Shown here one piece after another: positions 47,327 through 55,379 of a stretch of 64,000 nucleotides of DNA (the first letter of the stretch is position 1; each line of letters opens with the position of its first letter). Location: contig NZ_VMNI01000007.1 in assembly GCF_007625205.1 (NCBI RefSeq), positions 434,001 to 498,000 of the forward strand, in the 5' to 3' direction. Source of the stretch: Denitromonas ohlonensis (lineage in GTDB: Bacteria > Pseudomonadota > Gammaproteobacteria > Burkholderiales > Rhodocyclaceae). The translations under genes and the position numbers were made by a program. The notes beneath the pieces were generated by a model. The model had not been told where the DNA came from. It made no database searches and saw only the letters and a list, made by a program, of their open reading frames with translations.

Positions 47327-48004
47327 TCAGCGCGAAGGCGCTGGCAAAACCAGCGCTTGAACCGTCGCGGCGTCGCCGTCGCGATGGAACGGGACATGAC
47401 CGAGACAGGGCGCGCCCAGATGCTGCTGTAGGGCATAGAGATTCTCGGTTATGCGCTGCATGTCCGGATCAATCTGGTTGGCAACCCACCCGGCCAGGCT
47501 CAGGCCGCGTGCGGCGATCGCCTCGGCGGTCAGCAGGGCGTGGTTGATGCAGCCCAGACGCATGCCCACGACGAGAATGATCGGCAGCCCCAGCGCGACC
47601 GCCAGATCGGCCGTGTCGAAGGTGTCGGTCAGCGGCACCCGAAAGCCGCCCACGCCTTCGATCAGCACCAGATCGGCTTGTGTCGAGAGTCGGCCAAACG
47701 CGTCGAGAATCTTGTCGGGTTCGATCCGAACGCCTTCGCTGGCCGCCGCAATATGCGGCGCGACGGCGGTGCGCAGGCAAATCGGATTGAGATCGGCGAG
47801 GCCCGGGTCGAAGCTCCCCGCGGCACGCAACTGCGCCGCATCCTCATTGAGCCATTCGTCTCCCACGCGCTCGGCCCCGGCAGCAACCGGCTTCATCGCG
47901 ATGGCGCTCAGGCCGGCGCGGCGGGCGGTGTGGAGCAGGGCACAGGTGATGAAGGTCTTGCCAATCTCGGTGTCAGTGCCGGCAATAAAATAGGCGGTGG
48001 CCAT
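47327..48004 (-). CDS. bioD: Dethiobiotin synthetase
   Basis: ATP-dependent closure of the ureido ring converting DAPA and CO2 to dethiobiotin. The 225-residue P-loop protein has GTDTEIGKT at 9-17, the substrate lysine in MKPVAAG, the LIEGVGG motif and the NQIDPD base-recognition segment. It is the last gene of the bio operon and overlaps bioC by one base. The 155 bases after its end, towards the preceding hypothetical gene, contain nothing I recognise. Confidence 0.95.
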   Translation of the reverse strand: MATAYFIAGTDTEIGKTFITCALLHTARRAGLSAIAMKPVAAGAERVGDEWLNEDAAQLRAAGSFDPGLADLNPICLRTAVAPHIAAASEGVRIEPDKILDAFGRLSTQADLVLIEGVGGFRVPLTDTFDTADLAVALGLPIILVVGMRLGCINHALLTAEAIAARGLSLAGWVANQIDPDMQRITENLYALQQHLGAPCLGHVPFHRDGDAATVQALVLPAPSR

Positions 48005-48789
48005 CAGGCAGTCCTTTGCAACGCGAGCAGAATCACATCATAGGTGGCGGGCAAGCACGCGTCTGCACGGCGATGTTGTTCATAGGTGCGCTCCAGTTGC
48101 CGCCACGCCGACTTGCCCAGCGGTTTGCGCCGGCGCCCGCTGCCCACTTGATGTGCGCCGATGGCTTTGATGTCTTTCAGTAGCTGGCGGAGGCTGTCAG
48201 CCGTCGCCGCGGTGGGCGATTGCCGCGTCGCGCAGATCTGAAAACCGGCCTGAATGGCGGACTGTCGCCAGGTATCAATCGTGTGAAAGCCAATGACATG
48301 TTCGGCGTCGTCGATGCCGCGAAAGGCGTCGCGCAGCTCCCACAGCGTATGGGGTCCGAGCGTGGTGATCCATGCCAGACCCCCCGGCTTGAGAACGCGG
48401 CCAAGCTCCGCCAGCGCGCGGCCCGGATTGCACCATTGCACGGCGAGGCTGGACCAGACGACATCGATCGATTCGCTGGCCAGCGGCAGTGATTCGAGAT
48501 CGCCGCACACCCGGTGTTGGCGGGGATGACACGGATGGCGCGCGAGCATGCCGGGGGCGAAATCGAGTGCCAGTGTGTTGGCGGGCTTGAGCCAGTCAAT
48601 CAGTTCGACGGCGCCTGTGCCCGTGCCGCAGCCCGCGTCGAGCAGGCAGCCGACCGGGCCTTGGGGCGAATGGGTTTTGGCCAGCGCGAGGAGTTGGGCG
48701 CAGATGTCGCGTTGCACCGCGGCGGCAGCATCGTAGGTGGGCGCGGCGCGGTCGAATGCTGCGCGAACGTGGCGCTTGCGCTCAGTCAT
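48004..48789 (-). CDS. bioC: Malonyl-ACP O-methyltransferase BioC
   Basis: Methylates malonyl-ACP so that fatty acid enzymes can build the pimelate moiety of biotin. The start at 48789 (261 residues) gives [20 protein letters not shown], the usual BioC N terminus. Motif [14 protein letters not shown] and the [10 protein letters not shown] segment are characteristic. It overlaps bioH by eight bases. A longer upstream frame has no conserved sequence. Confidence 0.93.
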   Translation of the reverse strand: MTERKRHVRAAFDRAAPTYDAAAAVQRDICAQLLALAKTHSPQGPVGCLLDAGCGTGTGAVELIDWLKPANTLALDFAPGMLARHPCHPRQHRVCGDLESLPLASESIDVVWSSLAVQWCNPGRALAELGRVLKPGGLAWITTLGPHTLWELRDAFRGIDDAEHVIGFHTIDTWRQSAIQAGFQICATRQSPTAATADSLRQLLKDIKAIGAHQVGSGRRRKPLGKSAWRQLERTYEQHRRADACLPATYDVILLALQRTA

Positions 48790-49525
48790 TGGCGAAGCTG
48801 TCGAGCAGGCAAGCGCAGTCGGCGGTACGCGATAAAAACGGTGCGTGCCCGGCGTCGGCAAACTCGGAGTAGCGTGCGTCGGGCAGCGATTCGGCCATCA
48901 GGCGAGCGGCGTCGGCGGGCATCAGCGCGTCGTTCGCGCCATGGAGCAGGCGCACGGGACAGGTGATCCCGGCGAGTGAGTCGCGCAGGTCGGTTTGCGC
49001 CAGAATGGCCAGGCCATCGGCGAGTCGGGCGGCATTCTCGGCGTTGACGGCGACCAGCGCAGCATTGAGCTGCCGCGTCACCTCGCGGCGCGCGGCATCG
49101 CCCAGCGCCTGCAGCGCGACAAAGCGGCGCTGAGTCTTGTCGGGCTCGGCGGCGAAGTCAGCGCAAAAACCATCGACCACCTCGGCGCTCAGGGCGCTCG
49201 GCCAGTCGGGCCGCTGCACGAAGCACGGGCTGGCGCCGATCAGGGCGATGCGCTCGACCTTGGCGGGATGGCGACGCGCCAGATCCAGCGCCACCAGTGC
49301 ACCCAGCGACCAGCCGCAGACCAGCGCACCATCGGGCAAGTCGGCGACGAGGGCATCGGTCCACGCGGCAAGCGTGGCGTTTTCGGGCGTGGGCGCGGTG
49401 TCGGCGTGACCGGGGAGCGCGGGGGTAAAACACGGCCAGGCGGGGTCGAGCTGCGCGCGAAGCGGCTGCCACACCGAGGGGGTCAAGCCCCAGCCGTGGA
49501 GCAGTACAAGGGGCGGGCGACTCAT
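48782..49525 (-). CDS. bioH: Pimeloyl-ACP methyl ester esterase BioH
   Basis: Alpha/beta hydrolase that removes the methyl group added by BioC, ending pimelate chain synthesis. The 247-residue protein has the oxyanion motif LLHGWG, nucleophile in CGWSLGA, an aspartate in HGAND and the catalytic histidine in AGHAPF. It overlaps bioF in ATGA and bioC by eight bases. BioH and BioC in one operon make the pathway self-consistent. Confidence 0.94.
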   Translation of the reverse strand: MSRPPLVLLHGWGLTPSVWQPLRAQLDPAWPCFTPALPGHADTAPTPENATLAAWTDALVADLPDGALVCGWSLGALVALDLARRHPAKVERIALIGASPCFVQRPDWPSALSAEVVDGFCADFAAEPDKTQRRFVALQALGDAARREVTRQLNAALVAVNAENAARLADGLAILAQTDLRDSLAGITCPVRLLHGANDALMPADAARLMAESLPDARYSEFADAGHAPFLSRTADCACLLDSFAND

Positions 49526-50691
49526 TGCAAGGCTTCGATCCGGAGGAGGTTGTCAGTCAATCGGGTGATGTCGCCGGTCGTATGGGCGGCGCTGAGCGAG
49601 ATGCGCAGCCGTGCTGTGCGTGGCGGGACGGTCGGCGGGCGGATCGCAGGCACCCACAGGCCTGTGTCCCACAAGGCCGTGGCGGCGCCAAGCGCGGCGG
49701 CATTATCGCCGATTTTGATCGGCTGGATGGGCGTGGATGAGGGCATCAGCTGCCACCGGCGCAGGGGCAGGGCGCCTCGCAGTTGGTGTTGAAGCGCGAC
49801 GAGGCGGGCGCGCAAGGCGTCGCCGTGTTCGATCAGGTCGATGGCGGTGAGCAGCGCATGCGCCAGAGCCGGCGGCGAGCCGGTGGTGAAGATGTAGGTG
49901 CGCATGGTCTGCATCAGCCACTCGACCACGTCGGCGTGCCCTGCCACAAAAGCGCCCGATAGGCCCGCGGCCTTGCCGAGTGTGCCGACCACCAGCAAAC
50001 GCCAGTGCGCCAGCCCGGCAGCGGCCAGGGCGCCCCGGCCTTGCGGGCCGAGCACACCGAAACCGTGGGCGTCGTCGACCAGCAGCCAGGCGTCGTGTGC
50101 TTCTGCCAGCGCGAGCAGTTCGGTCAGCGGGGCGATGTCGCCGTCCATGCTGAACACACTGTCGGTAATGATGAGTTTTCGGCGGGCGGTGCTGTTGGTG
50201 AGCAGGCGGGCCAGGGCCTCGGTGTCGCCATGTGCGTAGCGGTGGTGCTCGGCGCGGCTGAGCAGGGCACCGTCGACCAGTGAGGCGTGGTTGAGGCGAT
50301 CGGCAAAAATGGCATCGCCACGGCCAACCAGCGCGGCGGCCACGCCCATGTTCACCATGTAGCCGGTCGAAAACACCAGCGCGCGTTCGCAGCCGGTGAA
50401 CTCGGCCAGCCGGGCTTCGAGGCGCTCGTGTACCGAGTAGTGGCCGCTGACCAGATGCGAGGCGCCCGAGCCGCCGCCCCAACGCGCGGTGCCTTCGGCA
50501 ATGGCGGCGGCGAGCGCAGGATGCGCGGCAAGGCCGAGGTAGTCGTTGCTGCAAAACGACAGCATCTCGCGGCCATCGACCACTGCGTGGGGGCCGCAAG
50601 GCGTGTCCAGCGTGCGACGACGGCGGATGAGTGCGCGCGAGTCGCGATCGGCCAGCTCGCCGCGCAGATGTTCCAGCAAACTCATCGCCAT
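49522..50691 (-). CDS. bioF: 8-amino-7-oxononanoate synthase
   Basis: PLP enzyme condensing pimeloyl-ACP with alanine. Start at ATG 50691 (389 residues); a second ATG six bases later is also possible, as neither has a clear ribosome site. Features: SFCSNDYLGLA, GGGSGASHLVSGH, DDAHGFGVLG, and the PLP lysine in GTLGKAAGLSG. It overlaps the bioA stop by one base and bioH by four. Confidence 0.94.
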   Translation of the reverse strand: MAMSLLEHLRGELADRDSRALIRRRRTLDTPCGPHAVVDGREMLSFCSNDYLGLAAHPALAAAIAEGTARWGGGSGASHLVSGHYSVHERLEARLAEFTGCERALVFSTGYMVNMGVAAALVGRGDAIFADRLNHASLVDGALLSRAEHHRYAHGDTEALARLLTNSTARRKLIITDSVFSMDGDIAPLTELLALAEAHDAWLLVDDAHGFGVLGPQGRGALAAAGLAHWRLLVVGTLGKAAGLSGAFVAGHADVVEWLMQTMRTYIFTTGSPPALAHALLTAIDLIEHGDALRARLVALQHQLRGALPLRRWQLMPSSTPIQPIKIGDNAAALGAATALWDTGLWVPAIRPPTVPPRTARLRISLSAAHTTGDITRLTDNLLRIEALQ

Positions 50692-52010
50692 CAACCGATG
50701 CAGTGTTTCAGCGCCGCGGCGGCGCCGCCGACCAGGTGGGCGATGTCGTCGGCTTCGACGATGTAGGGCGGCATGAAATACACGGTGTTGCCGATCGGGC
50801 GCAGCAACACGCCCTGATCGAGCCCGGCGGCGAAAAAGCGTTGGCTGAACTCGCGTTCGACGGTATCGACATCAAAGGCGACGATCATGCCGCGCTGACG
50901 CAAATGGCGCACCGCCGGATGCTCGGCAAAGGCCTCGCGCGTGGCATCGCCCAGCAGCTCGGCGCGGGCCTTGTTGGTGTGGATGACATCGTCGGCCTTG
51001 AAGATGTCGAGCGTGGCCAGCGCGGCGCGGCAGGCCAGCGGGTTGCCGGTGTAGGAGTGCGAGTGCAGGAAGCCGCGGTGCACATCGTCATCGTAAAAGC
51101 AGTCGTAGATCGCATCGGTGCTGAGCACCAGCGACAGCGGCAGGTAGCCGCCCGAAATGCCTTTGGACAGGCACATCATGTCCGGCCAGATGCCGGCCTG
51201 CTCGCAGGCAAAAAAGCTTCCGGTGCGGCCACAGCCGACGGCGATTTCGTCGGCGATGAGGTGCACCCGATAGGTGTCGCACAGCTCACGGGCGCGGCGC
51301 AGGTAGTGCGGGTGATACATCGCCATGCCGACGGCGCCCTGCACCAGCGGCTCGACAATCAGCGCGGCGATTTCGTCATGGTGCTCGGCCAGATAGTGCT
51401 CCAGCGCCAGCGCGGCGCGTTCGGCCACGTCGGCGTCGGTCTCGCCGGGCTCGGCGTGGCGGGCGTCGGGGCTGGGCACCACGGTGCCGGCGCGCACCAG
51501 CGGGGCGTAGGCATCGCGGAAGAGGGCCACATCGGTGACTGCCAGCGCGCCCACCGTTTCGCCGTGATAGCTGCCGGCCAGGCTGATGAAGCGATCCTTG
51601 CCCGTCTCACCCTGGTTTCGCCAGGCATGCATGCTCATCTTGAGGGCGATTTCGGTGGCCGAAGCGCCGTCGGAGGCGTAGAACGCGTGGCCGAGCTGAT
51701 GCCCGGTCAGCGCCGACAATCGCTCTGAGAGCTCGACCACCGGGGCATGGGTAAAGCCGGCGAGCATCACATGTTCTAGGGTTTCGAGCTGCTCGCAGAT
51801 CGCGTCGTTGATGCGCGGGTTGCAGTGGCCGAACAGATTCACCCACCAGGCGCTCACGCCATCGAGAAAACGCCGGCCGGTGTCGTCGTACAGCCACACG
51901 CCTTCGCCACGGGTGATCGGCACCAGCGGCAAGGCTTCGTGGCTCTTCATCTGGGTGCACGGATGCCACACGGCGCGGCGTGAGCGGTCAAGCAGGCGGG
52001 ATTGCGTCAT
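50691..52010 (-). CDS. bioA: Adenosylmethionine-8-amino-7-oxononanoate aminotransferase
   Basis: PLP aminotransferase that uses SAM as amino donor to make DAPA. The start at 52010 (439 residues) gives MTQSRLLDRSRRAVWHPCTQM, where WHPCTQM is the BioA signature; the frame extends 61 residues further into the promoter region but without conservation. ASDGASATEIALK, LIADEIAVGCGRTG and the PLP lysine in CLSKGISGG are present. It is the first gene of bioAFHCD. bioB is not in the window. Confidence 0.95.
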   Translation of the reverse strand: MTQSRLLDRSRRAVWHPCTQMKSHEALPLVPITRGEGVWLYDDTGRRFLDGVSAWWVNLFGHCNPRINDAICEQLETLEHVMLAGFTHAPVVELSERLSALTGHQLGHAFYASDGASATEIALKMSMHAWRNQGETGKDRFISLAGSYHGETVGALAVTDVALFRDAYAPLVRAGTVVPSPDARHAEPGETDADVAERAALALEHYLAEHHDEIAALIVEPLVQGAVGMAMYHPHYLRRARELCDTYRVHLIADEIAVGCGRTGSFFACEQAGIWPDMMCLSKGISGGYLPLSLVLSTDAIYDCFYDDDVHRGFLHSHSYTGNPLACRAALATLDIFKADDVIHTNKARAELLGDATREAFAEHPAVRHLRQRGMIVAFDVDTVEREFSQRFFAAGLDQGVLLRPIGNTVYFMPPYIVEADDIAHLVGGAAAALKHCIG

Positions 52011-52041
52011 GGGGATGGGCCGGAAGCTGCGGAATCGTTCA

Positions 52042-52070
52042 ATACTCTGAAATCGCCGGGGCGCTGTCAA
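52042..52070 (-). promoter_or_regulatory. Candidate bioA operon promoter with overlapping palindrome
   Basis: On the minus strand, a perfect TTGACA (52070-52065) is followed after 17 bases by GAGTAT (52047-52042), a weak -10. Overlapping the -35 is the near-palindrome CAAACC-G-GGTTTTG on the plus strand (52068-52081), an operator-like arrangement. It does not match the long-spaced BirA operator, so the regulator is unknown. Confidence 0.4.
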
Positions 52071-52167
52071 ACCGGGTTTTGCGGCGGCACCGACAGGGCG
52101 TCGGCAGACAGCGCGTTGGCCGGGGCTTTTGCTACCATGAGCGCTTCCAAAGCACGACAGGCACGCC

Positions 52168-52950
52168 ATGTATTTCGTTATTTCGCCCGCCAAATCGCTG
52201 GACTATGAAACGCCCGCGCCAAGCATCAAGCCGACCCAGCCCGCTTTTCTGGATGCGGCCGAGTCCCTCGTCGGGGTGATGCGCGATGTCACGCCTGCCG
52301 CGCTGGGCGAATTGATGCGCATCTCGGACAAGCTGGCCGCGCTGAACGTTGCCCGGTTCGCCGAGTGGTCACGCCCGTTCAACGCCAAGAACGCCAAGCC
52401 CTGCGTCTTCGCCTTCAATGGCGACGTCTATGACGGTCTTGACGCCGCCTCGCTGGACGCCGAGGGCGTGGCCTATGCGCAGCAACATTTGCGGATTCTG
52501 TCCGGCCTGTATGGCGTGCTGCGGCCGCTGGACCTGATGCAGGCCTATCGACTCGAAATGGGCACCCGATTGAAAACGCCCGCGGGCAAGAACCTCTACG
52601 AATTCTGGGGCGATCGGCCCACTGAAGCGATCAATGCGCTGCTCAAGAAGTCGTCCGATGCTGTGCTGATCAATCTCGCCTCGGAGGAGTATTTCAAGGT
52701 GATCCGGCCTGCCGCGCTCAAAGGGCGGCTGGTGACACCGGTGTTTGAAGACTGGAAGGGCGGGCGCTACAAGATCATCAGCTTCCATGCCAAGCGCGCG
52801 CGGGGTCAGATGGTGCGCTACGCAATCGACCATCGCTTGAGCGAGGTGGACGGGCTCAAGCAGTTTGATACCGACGGCTATGCGTTTGATGCCGCGGCGT
52901 CAGATGCGGATCGATGGGTGTTCCGCCGCCGCCAGGACGGCGTGCGCTGA
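52168..52950 (+). CDS. yaaA: Peroxide stress protein YaaA
   Basis: DUF328/UPF0246 protein that lowers free iron and oxidative DNA damage under peroxide stress; it has a DNA-binding-like fold and binds DNA in E. coli. The 260-residue product has MYFVISPAKSLDY at the N terminus, FNGDVYDGLDA, LYGVLRPLDLMQAYRLEMG and the C-terminal FHAKRARGQMVRY motif, a complete family match. Divergent from bioA across 157 bases. No OxyR site could be identified by eye. Confidence 0.94.
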   Translation: MYFVISPAKSLDYETPAPSIKPTQPAFLDAAESLVGVMRDVTPAALGELMRISDKLAALNVARFAEWSRPFNAKNAKPCVFAFNGDVYDGLDAASLDAEGVAYAQQHLRILSGLYGVLRPLDLMQAYRLEMGTRLKTPAGKNLYEFWGDRPTEAINALLKKSSDAVLINLASEEYFKVIRPAALKGRLVTPVFEDWKGGRYKIISFHAKRARGQMVRYAIDHRLSEVDGLKQFDTDGYAFDAAASDADRWVFRRRQDGVR

Positions 52951-52970
52951 CAATCGGCAGGAGACAGAAC

Positions 52971-54104
52971 GTGGGCGTACACATTAGCCAGGGTTTCGAC
53001 AGTGGCAGTATCGAGGTGCTGAGCGCGGTGGCGCCGGACGCCATCCGTTTGCGCTTGCGCCCGGACAACGCGGCGAGCTTCTGCCAGTGGTTTCACTTTC
53101 GGGTGCATGACGTGGCCGGCGTGCCGCTGCGCATGGTGTTCGAAAACACCGCCGACGCAGCCTATCCCGAGGGCTGGCCGGATTACCACGCGGTGGCCTC
53201 ATATGATCGCCGTGAATGGTTCCGGGTGCCCGGCACGCGCTTTGAAGATGGCCGTCTGATCATTGAGCACACGCCCGAACACAGCAACATCTACTACGCC
53301 TACTTCGAGCCCTACGCGCACGAGCGGCATCTCGATCTGCTCGGGCAGGCAGAGATGTCGCCCTATGCGCGGGTGCACACCCTGGGCGCGACGGTGGATG
53401 GCCGAAGTGTCGATTGTGTGGTCGTCGGAGCGCCGTCGCCTGAGCGCAAGCCGGTCTGGATCATCGCCCGACAGCACCCCGGCGAGACCATGGCCGAATG
53501 GTTTGTCGAAGGCTTGCTGGCGCGCTTGCTCGACAGCGCCGACCCGCTGGCGCGCAGGCTGCGTGAGCGAGCTTGTTTGTATATCGTGCCGAACATGAAT
53601 CCGGACGGCGCGTCGCGCGGCAATTTGCGCACCAATGCGGCGGGGGCGAATCTCAACCGCGAATGGATGACGCCCACGGCCGCGCGCAGCCCCGAAGTGC
53701 TGTGCGTGCGCGAGCACATGGAAGCGACCGGCTGCGCGCTCTTCCTCGATATCCACGGGGATGAGTCCTTGCCCTACGTCTTTGTCGACGGCTCGGAGAT
53801 GGTGCCCGGTGTGCCGCACAACATGGCGGCGCGGCAGGCGGTGTTTTTGTCAGCGCTTGCTGAGGCGAGCCCGGATTTCCAGACCGACGTGGGCTACACG
53901 CCCGACCGCTTTGGCGAGGAGATGCTGACGCTGGCCAGCAAATGGGTCGCGCACCGCTTCGGGTGTTTGTCGCTCACGCTCGAAATGCCGTTCAAGGACA
54001 ACTGCTTGCTGCCCGATGCCCGGGTCGGCTGGAACGGTGAGCGCAGCAAGCGGCTGGGTGCCGCCATGCTGCAACCCATTCTGCGCGATTTACGAAGCGA
54101 CTAG
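52971..54104 (+). CDS. M14 zinc carboxypeptidase, cytosolic carboxypeptidase (CCP)-like
   Basis: Bacterial relative of eukaryotic CCP/AGBL enzymes that trim C-terminal residues. GTG start behind AGGAG, 377 residues, no signal peptide, so cytosolic. The N-terminal beta domain (about 1-125) has the CCP-type QWFHFRV. The peptidase domain has zinc ligands His169 and Glu172 (QHPGETMAEW) and His262 (DIHGDE), the NREW arginine, and catalytic Glu338 (LTLEMPF). All catalytic residues are present. Physiological substrate in bacteria is unknown to me; eukaryotic homologs act on tubulin tails. It begins 20 bases after yaaA and is probably co-transcribed. Confidence 0.9.
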   Translation: MGVHISQGFDSGSIEVLSAVAPDAIRLRLRPDNAASFCQWFHFRVHDVAGVPLRMVFENTADAAYPEGWPDYHAVASYDRREWFRVPGTRFEDGRLIIEHTPEHSNIYYAYFEPYAHERHLDLLGQAEMSPYARVHTLGATVDGRSVDCVVVGAPSPERKPVWIIARQHPGETMAEWFVEGLLARLLDSADPLARRLRERACLYIVPNMNPDGASRGNLRTNAAGANLNREWMTPTAARSPEVLCVREHMEATGCALFLDIHGDESLPYVFVDGSEMVPGVPHNMAARQAVFLSALAEASPDFQTDVGYTPDRFGEEMLTLASKWVAHRFGCLSLTLEMPFKDNCLLPDARVGWNGERSKRLGAAMLQPILRDLRSD

Positions 54105-54121
54105 CAGCGCCGCTGGCAGGC

Positions 54122-54307
54122 TCAGGAGAACGCCGGGTGGCTGTTCAGCCACTGGACGGCGCGGGTGACGCTGCCGTTGATGCGGCTCACGGTGACGTCA
54201 ATGTATTTTGCGAAGGTGGCGCTACGCAGTTCATGCGCCATCGCGATGTACTGCTGGGACGTGATCTTGGTGTTACTTGAACTGCCGGGGTTGGCGGTGC
54301 GTTTCAT
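54122..54307 (-). CDS. Small hypothetical protein, 61 residues
   Basis: A short basic protein starting MKRTANPGSSSNTKITSQQYIAMAH in pieces, preceded by CTGGAG at good ribosome-site distance, which is why I set the start at 54307 rather than the longer frame to 54391. Residues about 17-50 look like one or two amphipathic helices (YIAMAHELRSATFAKYI, then VTRAVQWLNS). It weakly resembles the YjiS/RSP_7527-type small proteins often found next to LysR genes, but I cannot confirm this. It is divergent from a LysR-type regulator with a palindromic LysR-like box between them, suggesting it is the regulated target. Confidence 0.6.
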   Translation of the reverse strand: MKRTANPGSSSNTKITSQQYIAMAHELRSATFAKYIDVTVSRINGSVTRAVQWLNSHPAFS

Positions 54308-54374
54308 TTGTGCTGCTCCAGTTGCGTCTTCCGCTCTGAGTCGGTTGCAGACGATGAAACGCACTCTACGCAGC

Positions 54375-54389
54375 GTTGTGCAGCGCAAC
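54375..54389. promoter_or_regulatory. Candidate LysR-type operator (T-N11-A palindrome)
   Basis: GTTGTGCAGCGCAAC is a 15-base palindrome with one mismatched pair and contains the T-N11-A core typical of LysR regulators. It lies 68 bases upstream of the 61-residue gene and 47 bases upstream of the divergent lysR-type gene, positioned to control both. Confidence 0.4.
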
Positions 54390-54436
54390 AAACGATCATT
54401 TGTGATGTGACGGATAAGTTTGACTAAACTGTACGC

Positions 54437-55372
54437 ATGTCACTATCCATGCCACCGCTCCAGTCGCTGCGTGTTTTTGAAACGGCTGCCCGGCATCTGA
54501 GCTTCAAGCAGGCGGCCGAGGAGTTGCATGTAACACCGGCCGCCGTCAGCCAGCAGATCAAGGCGCTGGAGGCGCATCTCGGTGTGCCGCTTTTTTACCG
54601 CCTGACCCGCGCCTTGGAACTGACCGAGGCGGGTGAACGCATGTTGCCGCAGGTGAGTGACGGCCTCGCCCAACTGGCTGCAGCGGTGGAAAAGGTGGTG
54701 TTGCAGACCCCGTCGCGGAACTTGCGGATCACCGTGCCACCGGCCTTCGCCGGGCGCTGGCTGGTGCATCGACTGCAGCGTTTCACCGAAGCTCATCCCG
54801 ACATTGATCTGGTGCTTGGCACCGAAGCCAACACCGTCGACGCCCCCGATCTCGAAGACGTGGAGTCGGATCTGGTCGCGCTGCGCGAAGGCGAGATCGA
54901 TGTGGAAATCCGCTTTGGCCGCGGCGCCTATCCGGGCATGCGGACGGATCTGGTGATGGAGGTGTCTTATGTGCCGGTGTGCCACCCCGACCTGCTCAAA
55001 GGCAAGCGTCGCCTCAAGAAAGCGTCTGACCTGAGCTTTCATACCTTACTGCATGACGACACGGCAGCGGGGCGGTCTGAGCGGGTCAGCTGGCAGGACT
55101 GGCTGCGGGCGGCGAAAGTGAGTGGTGTCGACCCGAGTCGCGGGCCACATTTTTCGAACTCGAGCCTCGCCCTCGAAGCGGCCATGGATGGATTTGGCGT
55201 GATGCTCGGCCTCTATCCGATGGTGCAGCGGGACATCGACGCGGGGCGGCTGGTGCGCCCCTTCGATCTGGCCATCCCGTCGCGCTACGCTTACTACCTG
55301 GTCTCGCCAGAAACGACAGTCGACCGGCCGGTGATTGCCCGTTTCCGCCAGTGGTTGATGGCGGAGATTTAG
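54437..55372 (+). CDS. LysR-family transcriptional regulator, GcvA-like
   Basis: A 311-residue regulator with an N-terminal winged helix (about 8-66, LQSLRVFETAARHLSFKQAAEELHVT in short pieces, then AVSQQIKALE) and a periplasmic-binding-protein-like effector domain (about 95-305). PPLQSLRVFETAARH and the C-terminal YLVSPE are typical of the GcvA/AmpR branch. Effector unknown. It is divergent from a 61-residue gene with a shared 129-base intergenic region; LysR proteins commonly regulate the divergent neighbour. The next gene is convergent, ending seven bases away. Confidence 0.88.
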   Translation: MSLSMPPLQSLRVFETAARHLSFKQAAEELHVTPAAVSQQIKALEAHLGVPLFYRLTRALELTEAGERMLPQVSDGLAQLAAAVEKVVLQTPSRNLRITVPPAFAGRWLVHRLQRFTEAHPDIDLVLGTEANTVDAPDLEDVESDLVALREGEIDVEIRFGRGAYPGMRTDLVMEVSYVPVCHPDLLKGKRRLKKASDLSFHTLLHDDTAAGRSERVSWQDWLRAAKVSGVDPSRGPHFSNSSLALEAAMDGFGVMLGLYPMVQRDIDAGRLVRPFDLAIPSRYAYYLVSPETTVDRPVIARFRQWLMAEI

Positions 55373-55379
55373 GCCGCGC

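Noticed and set aside
52065-52081. BirA operator upstream of bioA
   Set aside because: The half-sites agree with the TTGTAAACC pattern at only about 6 and 5 of 9 positions, and the spacer is one base instead of about 14-16.
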